Assembly: GCF_029227915.1 (NCBI RefSeq) | Contig: NC_079886.1 | Coordinates: 1,426,001 to 1,490,000, forward strand | Origin: Hydractinia symbiolongicarpus | Lineage: Eukaryota > Cnidaria > Hydrozoa > Anthoathecata > Hydractiniidae | Direction: 5' to 3' | Length of the DNA stretch: 64,000 nucleotides | Shown: positions 37,183 to 50,310 of the stretch, piece by piece | Position numbering within the stretch: position 1 is the stretch's first letter | How the letters are laid out: each line of letters opens with the position of its first letter | Position numbers and translations under genes: made by a program | The notes under the pieces: generated by a model | The model's input: the letters and a program-made list of their open reading frames with translations, nothing else | What the model was told of the DNA's origin: nothing | Databases searched by the model: none

Positions 37183-38197
37183 ATCGCTCGGGAAATGAGT
37201 TTACTCACAGGGTACTTTCTTTATATACATTCGCCTATACGGGCCAAGCCCGGGATTTACGGGAAATCGCGGGTTTTCGTTTGCCGGCGATTAAACTTTT
37301 TTTATTTAGCGTCTCATCAAAAATGAAAACATTTTTGAAAACTACAAGTCTCATGCGTTTTAGTGGTGAAAAAATAATTTAAAAAATCGTTCGGGAAATG
37401 AGTTTACTCCTTGAGTACTTTCTTTGTATACTTTTGACTATACGGGCCGAGTACCGGATTTACGGGAAATCGCGGGTTTTCGTTTGCCGGCGATTAAACT
37501 TCTTAAATTCAGCGTCTTATCAAAAATGAAAACATTTTTGAAAACTACAAGTCTCATGCGTTTTAGTGGTGAAAAAATAATTTAAAAAATCGTTCTGAAA
37601 ATGAGTTTACTCACAGGGTACTTTCTTTGTATACATTCGACTATAGGGGCCAAGCCCGGGATTTACAGGAAATCGCGGGTTCTCGTTTGGCGGCGATTAA
37701 ACTTCTTTTATTCAGCGTCTCATCAAATATGAAAACATTTTTGAAAACTACAAGTCTCATGCGTTTTAGTAGTGAAAAAATAATTTAAAAAATCATTCGG
37801 GAAATCAGTTTACTCGCTGGGAACTTTTTTTATGTACTTTTGACTATACGGGCCGAGTACCGGATTTACGGGAAATCGCGGGTTTTCGTTTGCCGGCGAT
37901 TAAACTTCTTAAATTCAGCGTCTTATCAAAAATGAAAACATTTTTGAAAACTACAAGTCTCATGCGTTTTAGTGGTGAAAAAATAATTTAAATAATTTTT
38001 CTGAAAATGAGTTTACTCACAGGGTACTTTCTTTGTATACATTCGACTATAGGGGCCAAGCCCGGGATTTACGGGAAATCGCGGGTTTTCGTTTGCCGGC
38101 GATTAAACTTCTTTTATTCAGCGTCTCATCAAAAATGAAAATATTTTTGAAAACTACAAGTCTCATGCGTTTTAGTAGTGAAAAAATAATTTAAAAA
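37183..38197. repeat. Five monomers related to the pentamer
   Basis: It continues with the same monomer kinds as the pentamer unit (an 'atcgctcggg' start at 37183 and an 'atcattcggg', 'gggaacttttttta' monomer at 37792), but order and variants no longer match a pentamer copy. Confidence 0.78.
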
Positions 38198-41100
38198 ATC
38201 ATTCGGGAAATCAGTTTACTCCCTGGGTACTTTTTTATGTACTTTTGACTATACGGGCCGAGTACGGGATTTACGGGAAATCGCGGGTTTTCGTTTGCCG
38301 GCGATTAAACTTCTTTTATTCAGCGTCTCATCAAAAATGAAAATATTTTTGAAAACTAAAAGTCTCATGCGTTTTAGTGGTGAAAAAATAATTTAAAAAA
38401 TCGTTCGGGAAATGAGTTTACTCCCTGGGTACTTTTTTATGTACTTTTGACTATACGGACCGAGTACGGGATTTACGGGAAATCGCGGGTTTTCGTTTGC
38501 CGGCGATTAAACTTCTTTTATTTAGCGTCTCATCAAAAATGAAAATATTTTTGAAAACTACAAGTCTCATCCGTTTTAGTGATTAAAAAATAATTTACAA
38601 AATCGTTCGGGAAATGAGTTTACTCCTTGGGTACTTTCTTTTATACATTCGACTATACGGGCCAAGTCCGGGATTTACAGGAAATCGCGGGTTTTCGTTT
38701 GCCGACGATTAAACTTCTTTTATTCAGCGTCTCATCAAAAATGAAAACATTTTTGAAAACTACAAGTCTCATGCGTTTTAGTGGTGAAAAAATAATTTAA
38801 AAAATCGTTCGGGAAATGAATTTACTCCCTGGGAACTTTCTTTGTATACTTTTGACTATACGGGCCGAGTCCGGGATTTACGGGAAATCGCGGGTTTTCG
38901 TTTGCCGGCGATTAAACTTCTTTTATTTAGCGTCTCATCAAAAATGAAAACATTTTTGAAAACTACAAGTCTTATGCGTTTTAGTGGTGAAAAAATAATT
39001 TAAAAAATCGTTCTGAAAATGAGTTTACTCACAGGGTACTTTCTTTCTTAACATTCGACTATATGGGCCAAGCCTGGGATTTACAGGAAGTCGCGGGTTT
39101 TCGTTTGCCGGCGATTAAACTTCTTAAATTCAGCGTCTTATCAAAAATGAAAACATTTTTGAAAACTACAAGTCTCATGCGTTTTAGTGGTGAAAAAATA
39201 ATTTAAAAAATTTTTCTGAAAATGAGTTTACTCACAGGGTACTTTCTTTGTATACATTCGACTATAGGGGCCAAGGCCGGGATTTACGGGAAATCGCGGG
39301 TTTTCGTTTGCCGGCGATTAAACTTCTTTTATTCAGCGTCTCATCAAAAATGAAAATATTTTTGAAAACTACAAGTCTCATGCGTTTTAGTGATTAAAAA
39401 ATAATTTACTAAATCGTTCGGGAAATGAGTTTACTCCTTGGGTACTTTCTTTTATACATTCGACTATACGGGCCAAGTCCGGGATTTACAGGAAATCGCG
39501 GGTTTTCGTTTGCCGACGATTAAACTTCTTTTATTCAGCGTCTCATCAAAAATGAAAACATTTTTGAAAACTACAAGTCTCATGCGTTTTAGTGGTGAAA
39601 AAATAATTTAAAAAATCGTTCGGGAAATGAATTTACTCCCTGGGAACTTTCTTTTTATACTTTTGACTATACGGGCCGAGTCCGGGATTTACGGGAAATC
39701 GCGGGTTTTCGTTTGCCGGCGATTAAACTTCTTAAATTCAGCGTCTTATCAAAAATGAAAACATTTTTGAAAACTACAAGTCTCATGCGTTTTAGTGGTG
39801 AAAAAATAATTTAAAAAATTTTTCTGAAAATATGTTTACTCACAGGGTACTTTCTTTGTATACATTCGACTATAGGGGCCAAGCCCGGGATTTACGGGAA
39901 ATCGCGGGTTTTCGTTTGCCGGCGATTAAACTTCTTTTATTCAGCGTCTCATCAAAAATGAAATTATTTTTGAGAACTACAAGTCTCATGCGTTTTAGTA
40001 GTGAAAAAATAATTTAAAAAATCATTCGGGAAATCAGTTTACTCCCTGGGTACTTTTTTATGTACTTTTGAATATACGGGCCGAGTACGGGATTTACGGG
40101 AAATCGCGGGTTTTCGTTTGCCGGCGATTAAACTTCTTTTATTCAGCGTCTCATCAAAATTGAAAATATTTTTGAAAACTACAAGTCTCGTGCGTTTTAG
40201 TGGTGAAAAAATAATTTAAAAAATCGTTCGGGAAATGAGTTTACTCCCTGGGTACTTTTTTATGTACTTTTGACTATACGGGCCGAGTACGGGATTTACG
40301 GGAAATCGCGGGTTTTCGTTTGCCGGCGATTAAACTTCTTTTATTTAGCGTCTCATCAAAAATGAAAATATTTTTGAAAACTACAAGTCTCATCCGTTTT
40401 AGTGATTAAAAAATAATTTACAAAATTGTTCGGGAAATGAGTTTACTCCTTGGGTACTTTCTTTTATACATTCGACTATACGGGCCAAGTCCGGGATTTA
40501 CAGGAAATCGCGGGTTTTCGTTTGCCGGCGATTAAACTTCTTTTATTCAGCGTCTCATCAAAAATGAAAACATTTTTGAAAACTACAAGTCTCATGCGTT
40601 TTAGTGGTGAAAAAATAATTTAAAAAATCGTTCGGGAAATGAATTTACTCCCTGGGAACTTTCTTTGTATACTTTTGACTATACGGGCCGAGTCCGGGAT
40701 TTACGGGAAATCGCGGGTTTTCGTTTGCCGGCGATTAAACTTCTTTTATTTAGCGTCTCATCAAAAATGAAAACATTTTTGAAAACTACAAGTCTCATGC
40801 GTTTTAGTGGTGAAAAAATAATTTGAAAAATCGTTCTGAAAATGAGTTTACTCACAGGGTACTTTCTTTCTATACATTCGATTATATGGGCCAAGCCCAT
40901 GATTTACAGGAAGTCGCGGGTTTTCGTTTGCCGGCGATTAAACTTCTTTTATTCAGCGTCTCATCAAAAATGAAAACATTTTTGAAAACTACAAGTCACA
41001 TCCGTTTTGGTGGTGAAAAAATAATTTAAAAAATCATTCAGGAAATTAGTTTACTTCCTGGGTACTTTTTTTGTATACTTTTGACTATACGGGCCGAGTA

Positions 41101-43450
41101 CGGGATTCACGGGAAAACGCGGGTTTTCGTTTGCCGGCGATTAAACTTCTTTTATTCAGCGTCTCATCAAAAATGGAAATATTTTTGAAAACTTCAAGTC
41201 TCATGCGTTTTAGTGGTGAAAAAATAATTTAAAAAATCGTTCGGGAAATGAATTTACTCCCTGGGTACTTTCTTTGTATTTTTTTGACTATACGGGCCGA
41301 GTCCGGGATTTACGGGAAATCGCGGGTTTTCGTTTGCCGGCGATTAACCTTCTTTAATTTAGCGTTTCTTAAAAAATGAAAACATTTTTGAAAACTACAA
41401 GTCTCATGCGTTTTTGTGGTGAAGAAATAATTTAAAAAATCGTTCGGGAAATGAGTTTACTCCCTGGGTACTTTCTTTGTATACTTTTGACTATATGGGC
41501 CGAGTACGGGATTTACGGGAAATCGCGGGTTTTCGTTTGGCGGCGATTAAACTTCTTTTATTCAGCGTCTCATCAAAAATGAAAATATTTTTGAAAACTA
41601 CAAGTTTTATGCGTTTTAGTGGTGAAAAAATAATTTAAAAAATCGTTCGGGAAATCAATTTACTCCCTGGGTACTTTCTTTGTATACTTTTGACTATACG
41701 GGCCGAGTCCGGGATTTACGGGAAATCGCGGGTTTTGGTTTGCCGGCGATTAAACTTCTTTAATTTAGCGTTTCATCAAAAATGAAAACATTTTTAAAAA
41801 CTACAAGTCTCATGCGTTTTTGTGGTGAAAAAAATAATTTAAAAAATCGTTCGGGAAATGAGTTTACTCCCTGGGTACTTTCTTTGTATACTTTTGACTA
41901 TATGGGCCGAGTACGGGATTTACGGGAAATCGCGGGTTTTCGTTTACCGGCGATTAAACTTCTTTTATTCAGCCTCTCATCAAAAATGAAAAATTTTTTA
42001 AAAACTACAAGTCTCATGCGTTTTAGTGGTGAAAAAATAATTTAAAAAATCATTCGGGAAATGAGTTTACTCCCTGGGTACTTTTTTATGTACTTTTGAC
42101 TATACGGGCCGAGTACGGGATTTACGGGAAATCGCGGGTTTTCGTTTGCCGGCGATTAAACTTCTTTTATTCAGCGTCTTATCAAAATTGAAAATATTTT
42201 TGAAAACTACAAGTCTCGTGCGTTTTAGTGGTGAAAAAATAATTTAAAAAATCGTTCGGGAAATGAGTTTACTCCCTGGGTACTTTTTTATGTACTTTTG
42301 ACTATACGGGCCGAGTACGGGATTTACGGGAAATCGCTGGTTTTCGTTTGCCGGCGATTAAACGTCTTTTATTTAGCGTCTCATCAAAAATGAAAATATT
42401 TTTGAAAACTACAAGTCTCATCCGTTTTAGTGATTAAAAAATAATTTACAAAATCGTTCGGGAAATGAGTTTACTCCTTGGGTACTTTCTTTTATACATT
42501 CGACTATACGGGCCAAATCCGGGATTTACAGGAAATCGCGGGTTTTCGTTTGCCGGCGATTAAACTTCTTTTATTCAGCGTCTCATCAAAAATGAAAACA
42601 TTTTTGAAAACTACAAGTCTCATGCGTTTTAGTGGTGAAAAAATAATTTGAAAAATCGTTCTGAAAATGAGTTTACTCACAGGGTACTTTCTTTCTATAC
42701 ATTCGACTATATGGGCCAAGCCCGGGATTTACAGGAAGTCGCGGGTTTTCGTTTGCCGGCGATTAAACTTCTTTTATTCAGCGTCTCATCAAAAATGAAA
42801 ACATTTTTGAAAACTACAAGTCACATCCGTTTTGGTGGTGAAAAAATAATTTAAAAAATCATTCAGGAAATTAGTTTACTTCCTGGGTACTTTTTTTGTA
42901 TACTTTTGACTATACGGGCCGAGTACGGGATTCACGGGAAAACGCGGGTTTTCGTTTGCCGGCGATTAAACTTCTTTTATTCAGCGTCTCATCAAAAATG
43001 GAAATATTTTTGAAAACTTCAAGTCTCATGCGTTTTAGTGGTGAAAAAATAATTTAAAAAATCGTTCGGGAAATGAATTTACTCCCTGGGTACTTTCTTT
43101 GTATTTTTTTGACTATACGGGCCGAGTCCGGGATTTACGGGAAATCGCGGGTTTTCGTTTGCCGGCGATTAACCTTCTTTAATTTAGCGTTTCTTAAAAA
43201 ATGAAAACATTTTTGAAAACTACAAGTCTCATGCGTTTTTGTGGTGAAGAAATAATTTAAAAAATCGTTCGGGAAATGAGTTTACTCCCTGGGTACTTTC
43301 TTTGTATACTTTTGACTATATGGGCCGAGTACGGGATTTACGGGAAAACGCGGGTTTTCGTTTGCCGGCGATTAAACTTCTTTTATTCAGCGTCTCATCA
43401 AAAATGAAAATATTTTTGAAAACTACAAGTTTTATGCGTTTTAGTGGTGA
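38198..43450. repeat. 9/10-monomer HOR: 1823 bp, 2028 bp and a shortened third copy
   Basis: Unit starts ('atcattcggg' followed by 'tacttttttatgtac') are at 38198, 40021 and 42049. The rare tail 'gattaaaaaataatttac' recurs at about 38582, 40405 and 42433, and 'ctcgtgcg' at 40187 and 42215. Between copies 2 and 3 the offset changes from 2028 to 1825 at about 42.5-42.65 kb, meaning copy 3 lacks one monomer. Copy 1 departs from copy 2 after about 39.1 kb. The 'cacatccgttttgg' variant marks copies 2 and 3. Confidence 0.87.
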
Positions 43451-46050
43451 AAAAATAATTTAAAAAATCGTTCGGGAAATCAATTTACTCCCTGGGTACT
43501 TTCTTTGTATACTTTTTAATATACGGGCCGAGTCCGGGATTTACGGGAAATCGCGGGTTTTCGTTTGCCGGCGATTAAACTTCTTTTATTCAGCGTCTCA
43601 TCAAAAATGAAAATATTTTTGAAAACTACAAGCTTTATGCGTTTTAGTGGTGAAAAAATAATTTAAAAAATCCTTCGGTAAATGAGTTTACTCACAGGGT
43701 ACTTTCTTTCTATACATTCGACTATATGGGCCAAGCCCGGGATTTACAGGAAGTCGCGGGTTTTCGTTTGCCGGCGATTAAACTTCTTTTATTCAGCGTC
43801 TCATCAAAAATGAAAATATTTTTGAAAACTTCAAGTCTCATGCGTTTTAGTGGTGAAAAAATAATTTAAAAAATCGTTCGGAAAATGAATTTACTCCCTG
43901 GGTACTTTCTTTGTATTTTTTTGACTATACGGGTCGAGTACCGGATTTACGGGAAATCGCGGGTTTTGGTTTGCCGGCGATTAAACTTCTTTAATTTAGC
44001 GTTTCATCAAAAATGAAAACATTTTTGAAAACTACAAGTCTCATGCGTTTTTGTGGTGAAAAAAATAATTTAAAAAATCGTTCGGGAAATGAGTTTACTC
44101 CCTGGGTACTTTCTTTGTATACTTTTGACTATATGGGCCGAGTACGGGATTTACGGGAAATCGCGGGTTTTCGTTTACCGGCGATTAAACTTCTTTTATT
44201 CAGCGTCTCATCAAAAATAAAAAATTTTTTAAAAACTACAAGTCTCATGCGTTTTAGTGGTGAAAAAATAATTTAAAAAATCGTTTGGGAAATGAATTTA
44301 CTCCCTGGGTACTTTTTTTGTATACTTTTGACTATAGGGGCCAAGCCCGGGATTTACAGGAAATCGCGGGTTTTCGTTTGCCGGCGATTAAACTTCTTTT
44401 ATTCAGCGTCTCATCAAAAATGAAAATATTTTTGAAAACTACAAGTTTTATGCGTTTTAGTGGTGAAAAAAAAATTTAAAAAATCATTCGGGAAATTAGT
44501 TTACTCCCTGGGTACTTTTTTTGTATACTTTTGACTATACGGGCCGAGTACGGGATTTACGGGAAAACGCGGTTTTTTGTTTGCTGGCAATTAAACTTCT
44601 TTTATTCAGCGTCTCATCAAAAATGAAAACATTTTTGAAAACTACAAGTCTCTTGCGTTTTTGTGGTGAAAAAATAATTTAAAAAATCGTTCGGGAAATG
44701 AGTTTACTCCCTGGGTACTTTCTTTGTATACTTTTGACTATACGGGCCGAGTCCGGGATTTACGGGAAATCGCGGGTTTTTGTTTGCCGGCGATTAAACT
44801 TTTTTTATTCAGCGTCTCATCAAAAATAAAAATATTTTTGAAAACTACAAGTTTTATGCGTTTTAGTGGTGAAAAAATAATTTAAAAAATCGTTCGGGAA
44901 ATCAATTTACTCCCTGGGTACTTTCTTTGTATACTTTTGACTATACGGGCCGAGTCCGGGATTTACGGGAAATCGCGGGTTTTGGTTTGCCGGCGATTAA
45001 ACTTCTTTAATTTAGCGTTTCATCAAAAATGAAAACATTTTTGAAAACTACAAGTCTCATGCGTTTTTGTGGTGAAAAAATAATTTAAAAAATCGTTCGG
45101 GAAATGAGTTTACTCCCTGGGTACTTTCTTTGTATACTTTTGACTATATGGGCCGAGTACGGGATTTACGGGAAATCGCGGGTTTTCGTTTACCGGCGAT
45201 TAAACTTCTTTTATTTAGCGTCTCATCAAAAATGAAAAATTTTTTAAAAACTACAAGTCTCATGCGTTTTAGTGGTGAAAAAATAATTTAAAAAATCGTT
45301 CGGGAAATGAATTTACTCCCTGGGTACTTTCTTTGTATACTTTTTAATATACGGGCCGAGTCCGGGATTTACGGGAAATCGCGGGTTTTCGTTTGCCGGC
45401 GAGTAAACTTCTTTTATTCAGCGTCTCATCAAAAATGAAAATATTTTTGAAAACTACAAGCTTTATGCGTTTTAGTGGTGAAAAAATAATTTAAAAAATC
45501 GTTCGGTAAATGAGTTTACTCACAGGGTACTTTCTTTCTATACATTCGACTATATGGGCCAAGCCCGGGATTTACAGGAAGTCGCGGGTTTTCGTTTGCC
45601 GGCGATTAAACTTCTTTTATTCAGCGTCTCATCAAAAATGAAAATATTTTTGAAAACTTCAAGTCTCATGCGTTTTAGTGGTGAAAAAATAATTTAAAAA
45701 ATCGTTCGGAAAATGAATTTACTCCCTGGGTACTTTCTTTGTATTTTTTTGACTATACGGGTCGAGTACCGGATTTACGGGAAATCGCGGGTTTTCGTTT
45801 GCCGGCGATTAAACTTCTTTAATTTAGCGTTTCTTAAAAAATGAAAACATTTTTGAAAACTACAAGTCTCATGCGTTTTTGTGGTGAAGAAATAATTTAA
45901 AAAATCGTTCGGGAAATGAGTTTACTCCCTGGGTACTTTCTTTGTATACTTTTGACTATATGGGCCGAGTCCGGGATTTACGGAAAATCGCGGGTTTTCG
46001 TTTGCCGGCGAGTAAACTTCTTTTATTCAGCGTCTCATCAAAAATGAAAA
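43451..46050. repeat. Mixed right-family monomers
   Basis: About 13 monomers with 'gaaaatattttt', 'acaagttttatgcg', 'tttttaatatacggg' and 'gcgtttttgtgg' variants. A monomer with 'acaagctttatgcg' (43631 and 45459) and the 'cggtaaatgag', 'ctttctatacattc' monomer that follows it suggest a repeat of about 1.83 kb, but neighbouring monomers are rearranged. Confidence 0.78.
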
Positions 46051-49000
46051 TATTTTTGAAAACTTCAAGTCTCATGCGTTTTAGTGGTGAAAAAATAATT
46101 TAAAAAATCGTTCGGAAAATGAATTTACTCCCTGGGTACTTTCTTTGTATTTTTTTGACTATACGGGTCGAGTACCGGATTTACGGGAAATCGCGGATTT
46201 TCGTTTGCCGGCGATTAAACTTCTTTAATTTAGCGTTTCTTAAAAAATGAAAACATTTTTGAAAACTACAAGTCTCATGCGTTTTTGTGGTGAAGAAATA
46301 ATTTAAAAAATCGTTCGGGAAATGAGTTTACTCCCTGGGTACTTTCTTTGTATACTTTTGACTATATGGGCCGAGTACGGGATTTACGGAAAATCGCGGG
46401 TTTTCGTTTGCCGGCGATTAAACTTCTTTTATTCAGCGTCTCATCAAAAATGAAAATTTTTTTGAAAACTACAAGTCTCATGCGTTTTAGTGGTGAAAAA
46501 ATAATTTAAAAAATCGTTTCGGAAATGAATTTACTCCCTGGGTACTTTTTTTGTATACTTTTGACTATACGGGCCGTGTCCGGGATTTACGGGAAATCGC
46601 GGGTTTTCGTTTGCCGGCGATTAAACTTCTTTTATTCAGCGTCTCATCAAAAATGAAAATATTTTTGAAAACTACAAGTTTTATGCGTTTTAGTGGTGAA
46701 AAAAAAATTTAAAAAATCATTCGGGGAATTAGTTTACTCCCTGGGTACTTTTTTTGTATACTTTTGACTATACGGGCCGAGTACGGGATTTACGGGAAAA
46801 CGCGGGTTTTTGTTTGCCGGCGATTAAACTTCTTTTATTCAGCGTCTCATCAAAAATGAAAATATTTTTGAAAACTTCAAGTCTCATGCGTTTTAGTGGT
46901 GAAAAAATAATTTAAAAAATCGTTCGGGAAATGAATTTACTCCCTGGGTACTTTCTTTGTATTTTTTTGACTATACGGGTCGAGTACCGGATTTACGGGA
47001 AATCGCGGGTTTTCGTTTGCCGGCGATTAAACTTCTTTAATTTAGCGTTTCTTAAAAAATGAAAACATTTTTGAAAACTACAAGTCTCATGCGTTTTTGT
47101 GGTGAAAAAATAATTTAAAAAATCGTTCGGGAAATGAGTTTACTCCCTGGGTACTTTCTTTGTATACTTTTGACTATATGGGCCGAGTACCGGATTTACG
47201 GGAAATCGCGGGTTTCGTTTACCGGCGATTAAACTTCTTTTATTCAGCGTCTCATCAAAAATGAAAAATTTTTTAAAAACTACAAGTCTCATGCGTTTTA
47301 GTGGTGAAAAAATAATTTAAAAATCTTTCGGGAAATGAATTTACTCCCTGGGTACTTTCTTTGTATACTTTTTAATATACGGGCCGAGTCGGGGATTTAC
47401 GGGAAATCGCGGGTTTTCGTTTGCCGGCGATTAAACTTCTTTTATTCAGCGTCTCATCAAAAATGAAAATATTTTTGAAAACTACAAGTTTTATGCGTTT
47501 TAGTGGTGAAAAAATAATTTAAAAAATCGTTTGGTAAATGAGTTTACTCACAGGGTACTTTCTTTCTATACATTCGACTATATGGGCCAAGCCCGGGATT
47601 TACAGGAATTCGCGGGTTTTCGTTTGCCGGCGATTAAACTTCTTTTATTCAGCGTCTCATCAAAAATGAAAACATTTTTGAAAACTACAAGTCACATCCG
47701 TTTTGGTGGTGAAAAAATAATTTAAAAAATCATTCGGGAAATTAGTTTACTTCCTGGGTACTTTTTTTGTATACTTTTGACTATACGGGTCGAGTACGGG
47801 ATTCACGGGAAAACGCGGGTTTTCGTTTGCCGGCGATTAAACTTCTTTTATTCAGCGTCTCATCAAAAATGAAAATATTTTTGAAAACTTCAAGTCTCAT
47901 GCGTTTTAGTGGTGAAAAAATAATTTAAAAAATCGTTCGGGAAATGAATTTACTCCCTGGGTACTTTCTTTGTATTTTTTTGACTATACGGGTCGAGTAC
48001 CGGATTTACGGGAAATCGCGGGTTTTCGTTTGCCGGCGATTAAACTTCTTTAATTTAGCGTTTCTTAAAAAATGAAAACATTTTTGAAAACTACAAGTCT
48101 CATGCGTTTTAGTGGTGAAAAAATAATTTAAAAAATCGTTTGGGAAATGAATTTACTCCCTGGGTACTTTTTTTGTATACTTTTGACTATACGGGCCGTG
48201 TCCGGGATTTACGGGAAATCGCGGGATTTCGTTTGCCGGCGATTAAACTTCTTTTATTCAGCGTCTCATCAAAAATGAAAATATTTTTGAAAACTACAAG
48301 TTTTATGCGTTTTAGTGGTGAAAAAAAAATTTAAAAAATCATTCGGGAAATTAGTTTACTCCCTGGGTACTTTTTTTGTATACTTTTGACAATACGGGCC
48401 GAGTACGGGATTTACGGGAAAATGCGGGTTTTTGTTTGCCGGCGATTAAACTTCTTTTATTCAGCGTCTCATCAAAAATGAAAACATTTTTGAAAACTTC
48501 AAGTCTCATGCGTTTTAGTGGTGAAAAAATAATTTAAAAAATCGTTCGGAAAATGAATTTACTCCCTGGGTACTTTCTTTGTATTTTTTTGACTATACGG
48601 GTCGAGTACCGGATTTACGGGAAATCGCGGGTTTTCGTTTGCCGGCGATTAAACTTCTTTAATTTAGCGTTTCTTAAAAAATGAAAACATTTTTGAAAAC
48701 TACAAGTCTCATGCGTTTTTGTGGTGAAGAAATAATTTAAAAAATCGTTCGGGAAATGAGTTTACTCCCTGGGTACTTTCTTTGTATACTTTTGACTATA
48801 TGGGCCGAGTACGGGATTTACGGAAAATCGCGGGTTTTCGTTTGCCGGCGATTAAACTTCTTTTATTCAGCGTCTCATCAAAAATGAAAATTTTTTTGAA
48901 AACTACAAGTCTCATGCGTTTTAGTGGTGAAAAAATAATTTAAAAAATCGTTTGGGAAATGAATTTACTCCCTGGGTACTTTTTTTGTATACTTTTGACT

Positions 49001-49140
49001 ATACGGGCCGTGTCCGGGATTTACGGGAAATCGCGGGTTTTCGTTTGCCGGCGATTAAACTTCTTTTATTCAGCGTCTCATCAAAAATGAAAATATTTTT
49101 GAAAACTACAAGTTTTATGCGTTTTAGTGGTGAAAAAAAA
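46050..49140. repeat. 15-monomer block, copy 1
   Basis: It is repeated at 50.31-53.40 kb, at offset 4261 and then 4262. The 1-bp step is visible: 'cgcgggtttcg' near 47212 lacks one T found in the partner near 51475. Shared rare features include 'ggggaattagtttac', 'aaatttttttgaaaac', 'cacatccgttttgg' and 'gggattcacggg'. Confidence 0.9.
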
Positions 49141-50310
49141 ATTTAAAAAATCGTTCGGGAAATGAATTTACTCCCTGGGTACTTTCTTTGTATACTTTTT
49201 AATATACGGGCCGAGTCCGGGATTTTCGGGAAATCGCGGGTTTTCGTTTGCCGGCAATTAAACTTCTTTTATTCAGCGTCTCATCAAAAATGAAAATATT
49301 TTTGAATACTACAAGTTTTATGCGTTTTAGTGGTGAAAAAATAATTTAAAAAATCGTTCGGTAAATGAGTTTACTCACAGGGTACTTTCTTTCTATACAT
49401 TCGACTATATGGGCCAAGCCCGGGACTTACAGGAAGTCGCGGGTTTTCGTTTGCTGGCGATTAAACTTCTTTTATTCAGCGTCTCATCAAAAATGAAAAT
49501 ATTTTTGAAAACTTCAAGTCTCATGCGTTTTAGTGGTGAAAAAATAATTTAAAAAATCGTTCGGAAAATGAATTTACTCCCTGGGTACTTTCTTTGTATT
49601 TTTTTGACTATACGGGTCGAGTACCGGATTTACGGGAAATCGCGGGTTTTCGTTTGCCGGCGATTAAACTTCTTTTATTCAGCGTCTCATCAAAAATGAA
49701 AATTTTTTTGAAAACTACAAGTCTCATGCGTTTTAGTGGTGAAAAAATAATTTAAAAAATCGTTTGGGAAATGAATTTACTCCCTGGGTACTTTTTTTGT
49801 ATACTTTTGACTATACGGGCCGTGTCCGGGATTTACGGGAAATCGCGGGTTTTCGTTTGCCGGCGATTAAACTTCTTTTATTCAGCGTCTCATCAAAAAT
49901 GAAAATATTTTTGAAAACTACAAGTTTTATGCGTTTTAGTGGTGAAAAAAAAATTTAAAAAATCGTTCGGGAAATGAATTTACTCCCTGGGTACTTTCTT
50001 TGTATACTTTTTAATATACGGGCCGAGTCCGGGATTTTCGGGAAATCGCGGGTTTTCGTTTGCCGGCAATTAAACTTCTTTTATTCAGCGTCTCATCAAA
50101 AATGAAAATATTTTTGAATACTACAAGTTTTATGCGTTTTAGTGGTGAAAAAATAATTTAAAAAATCGTTCGGTAAATGAGTTTACTCACAGGGTACTTT
50201 CTTTCTATACATTCGACTATATGGGCCAAGCCCGGGACTTACAGGAAGTCGCGGGTTTTCGTTTGCTGGCGATTAAACTTCTTTTATTCAGCGTCTCATC
50301 AAAAATGAAA
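49141..50310. repeat. 812-bp tetramer HOR, local
   Basis: The variant 'cgggacttacagg' occurs at 49421 and 50233, exactly 812 bp (4 x 203) apart, together with 'gggattttcggg' and 'ttgaatactacaag' monomers. The 'atcgtttgggaaatg' monomer just upstream also repeats at 812-bp spacing (about 48137, 48949, 49761). Confidence 0.87.

Noticed and set aside
38920-38960. 'ttttcgtttgccggcg' as a CENP-B box
   Set aside because: It shares TTCGTT with the human box but lacks the required central A and the CGGG block at the correct distance.
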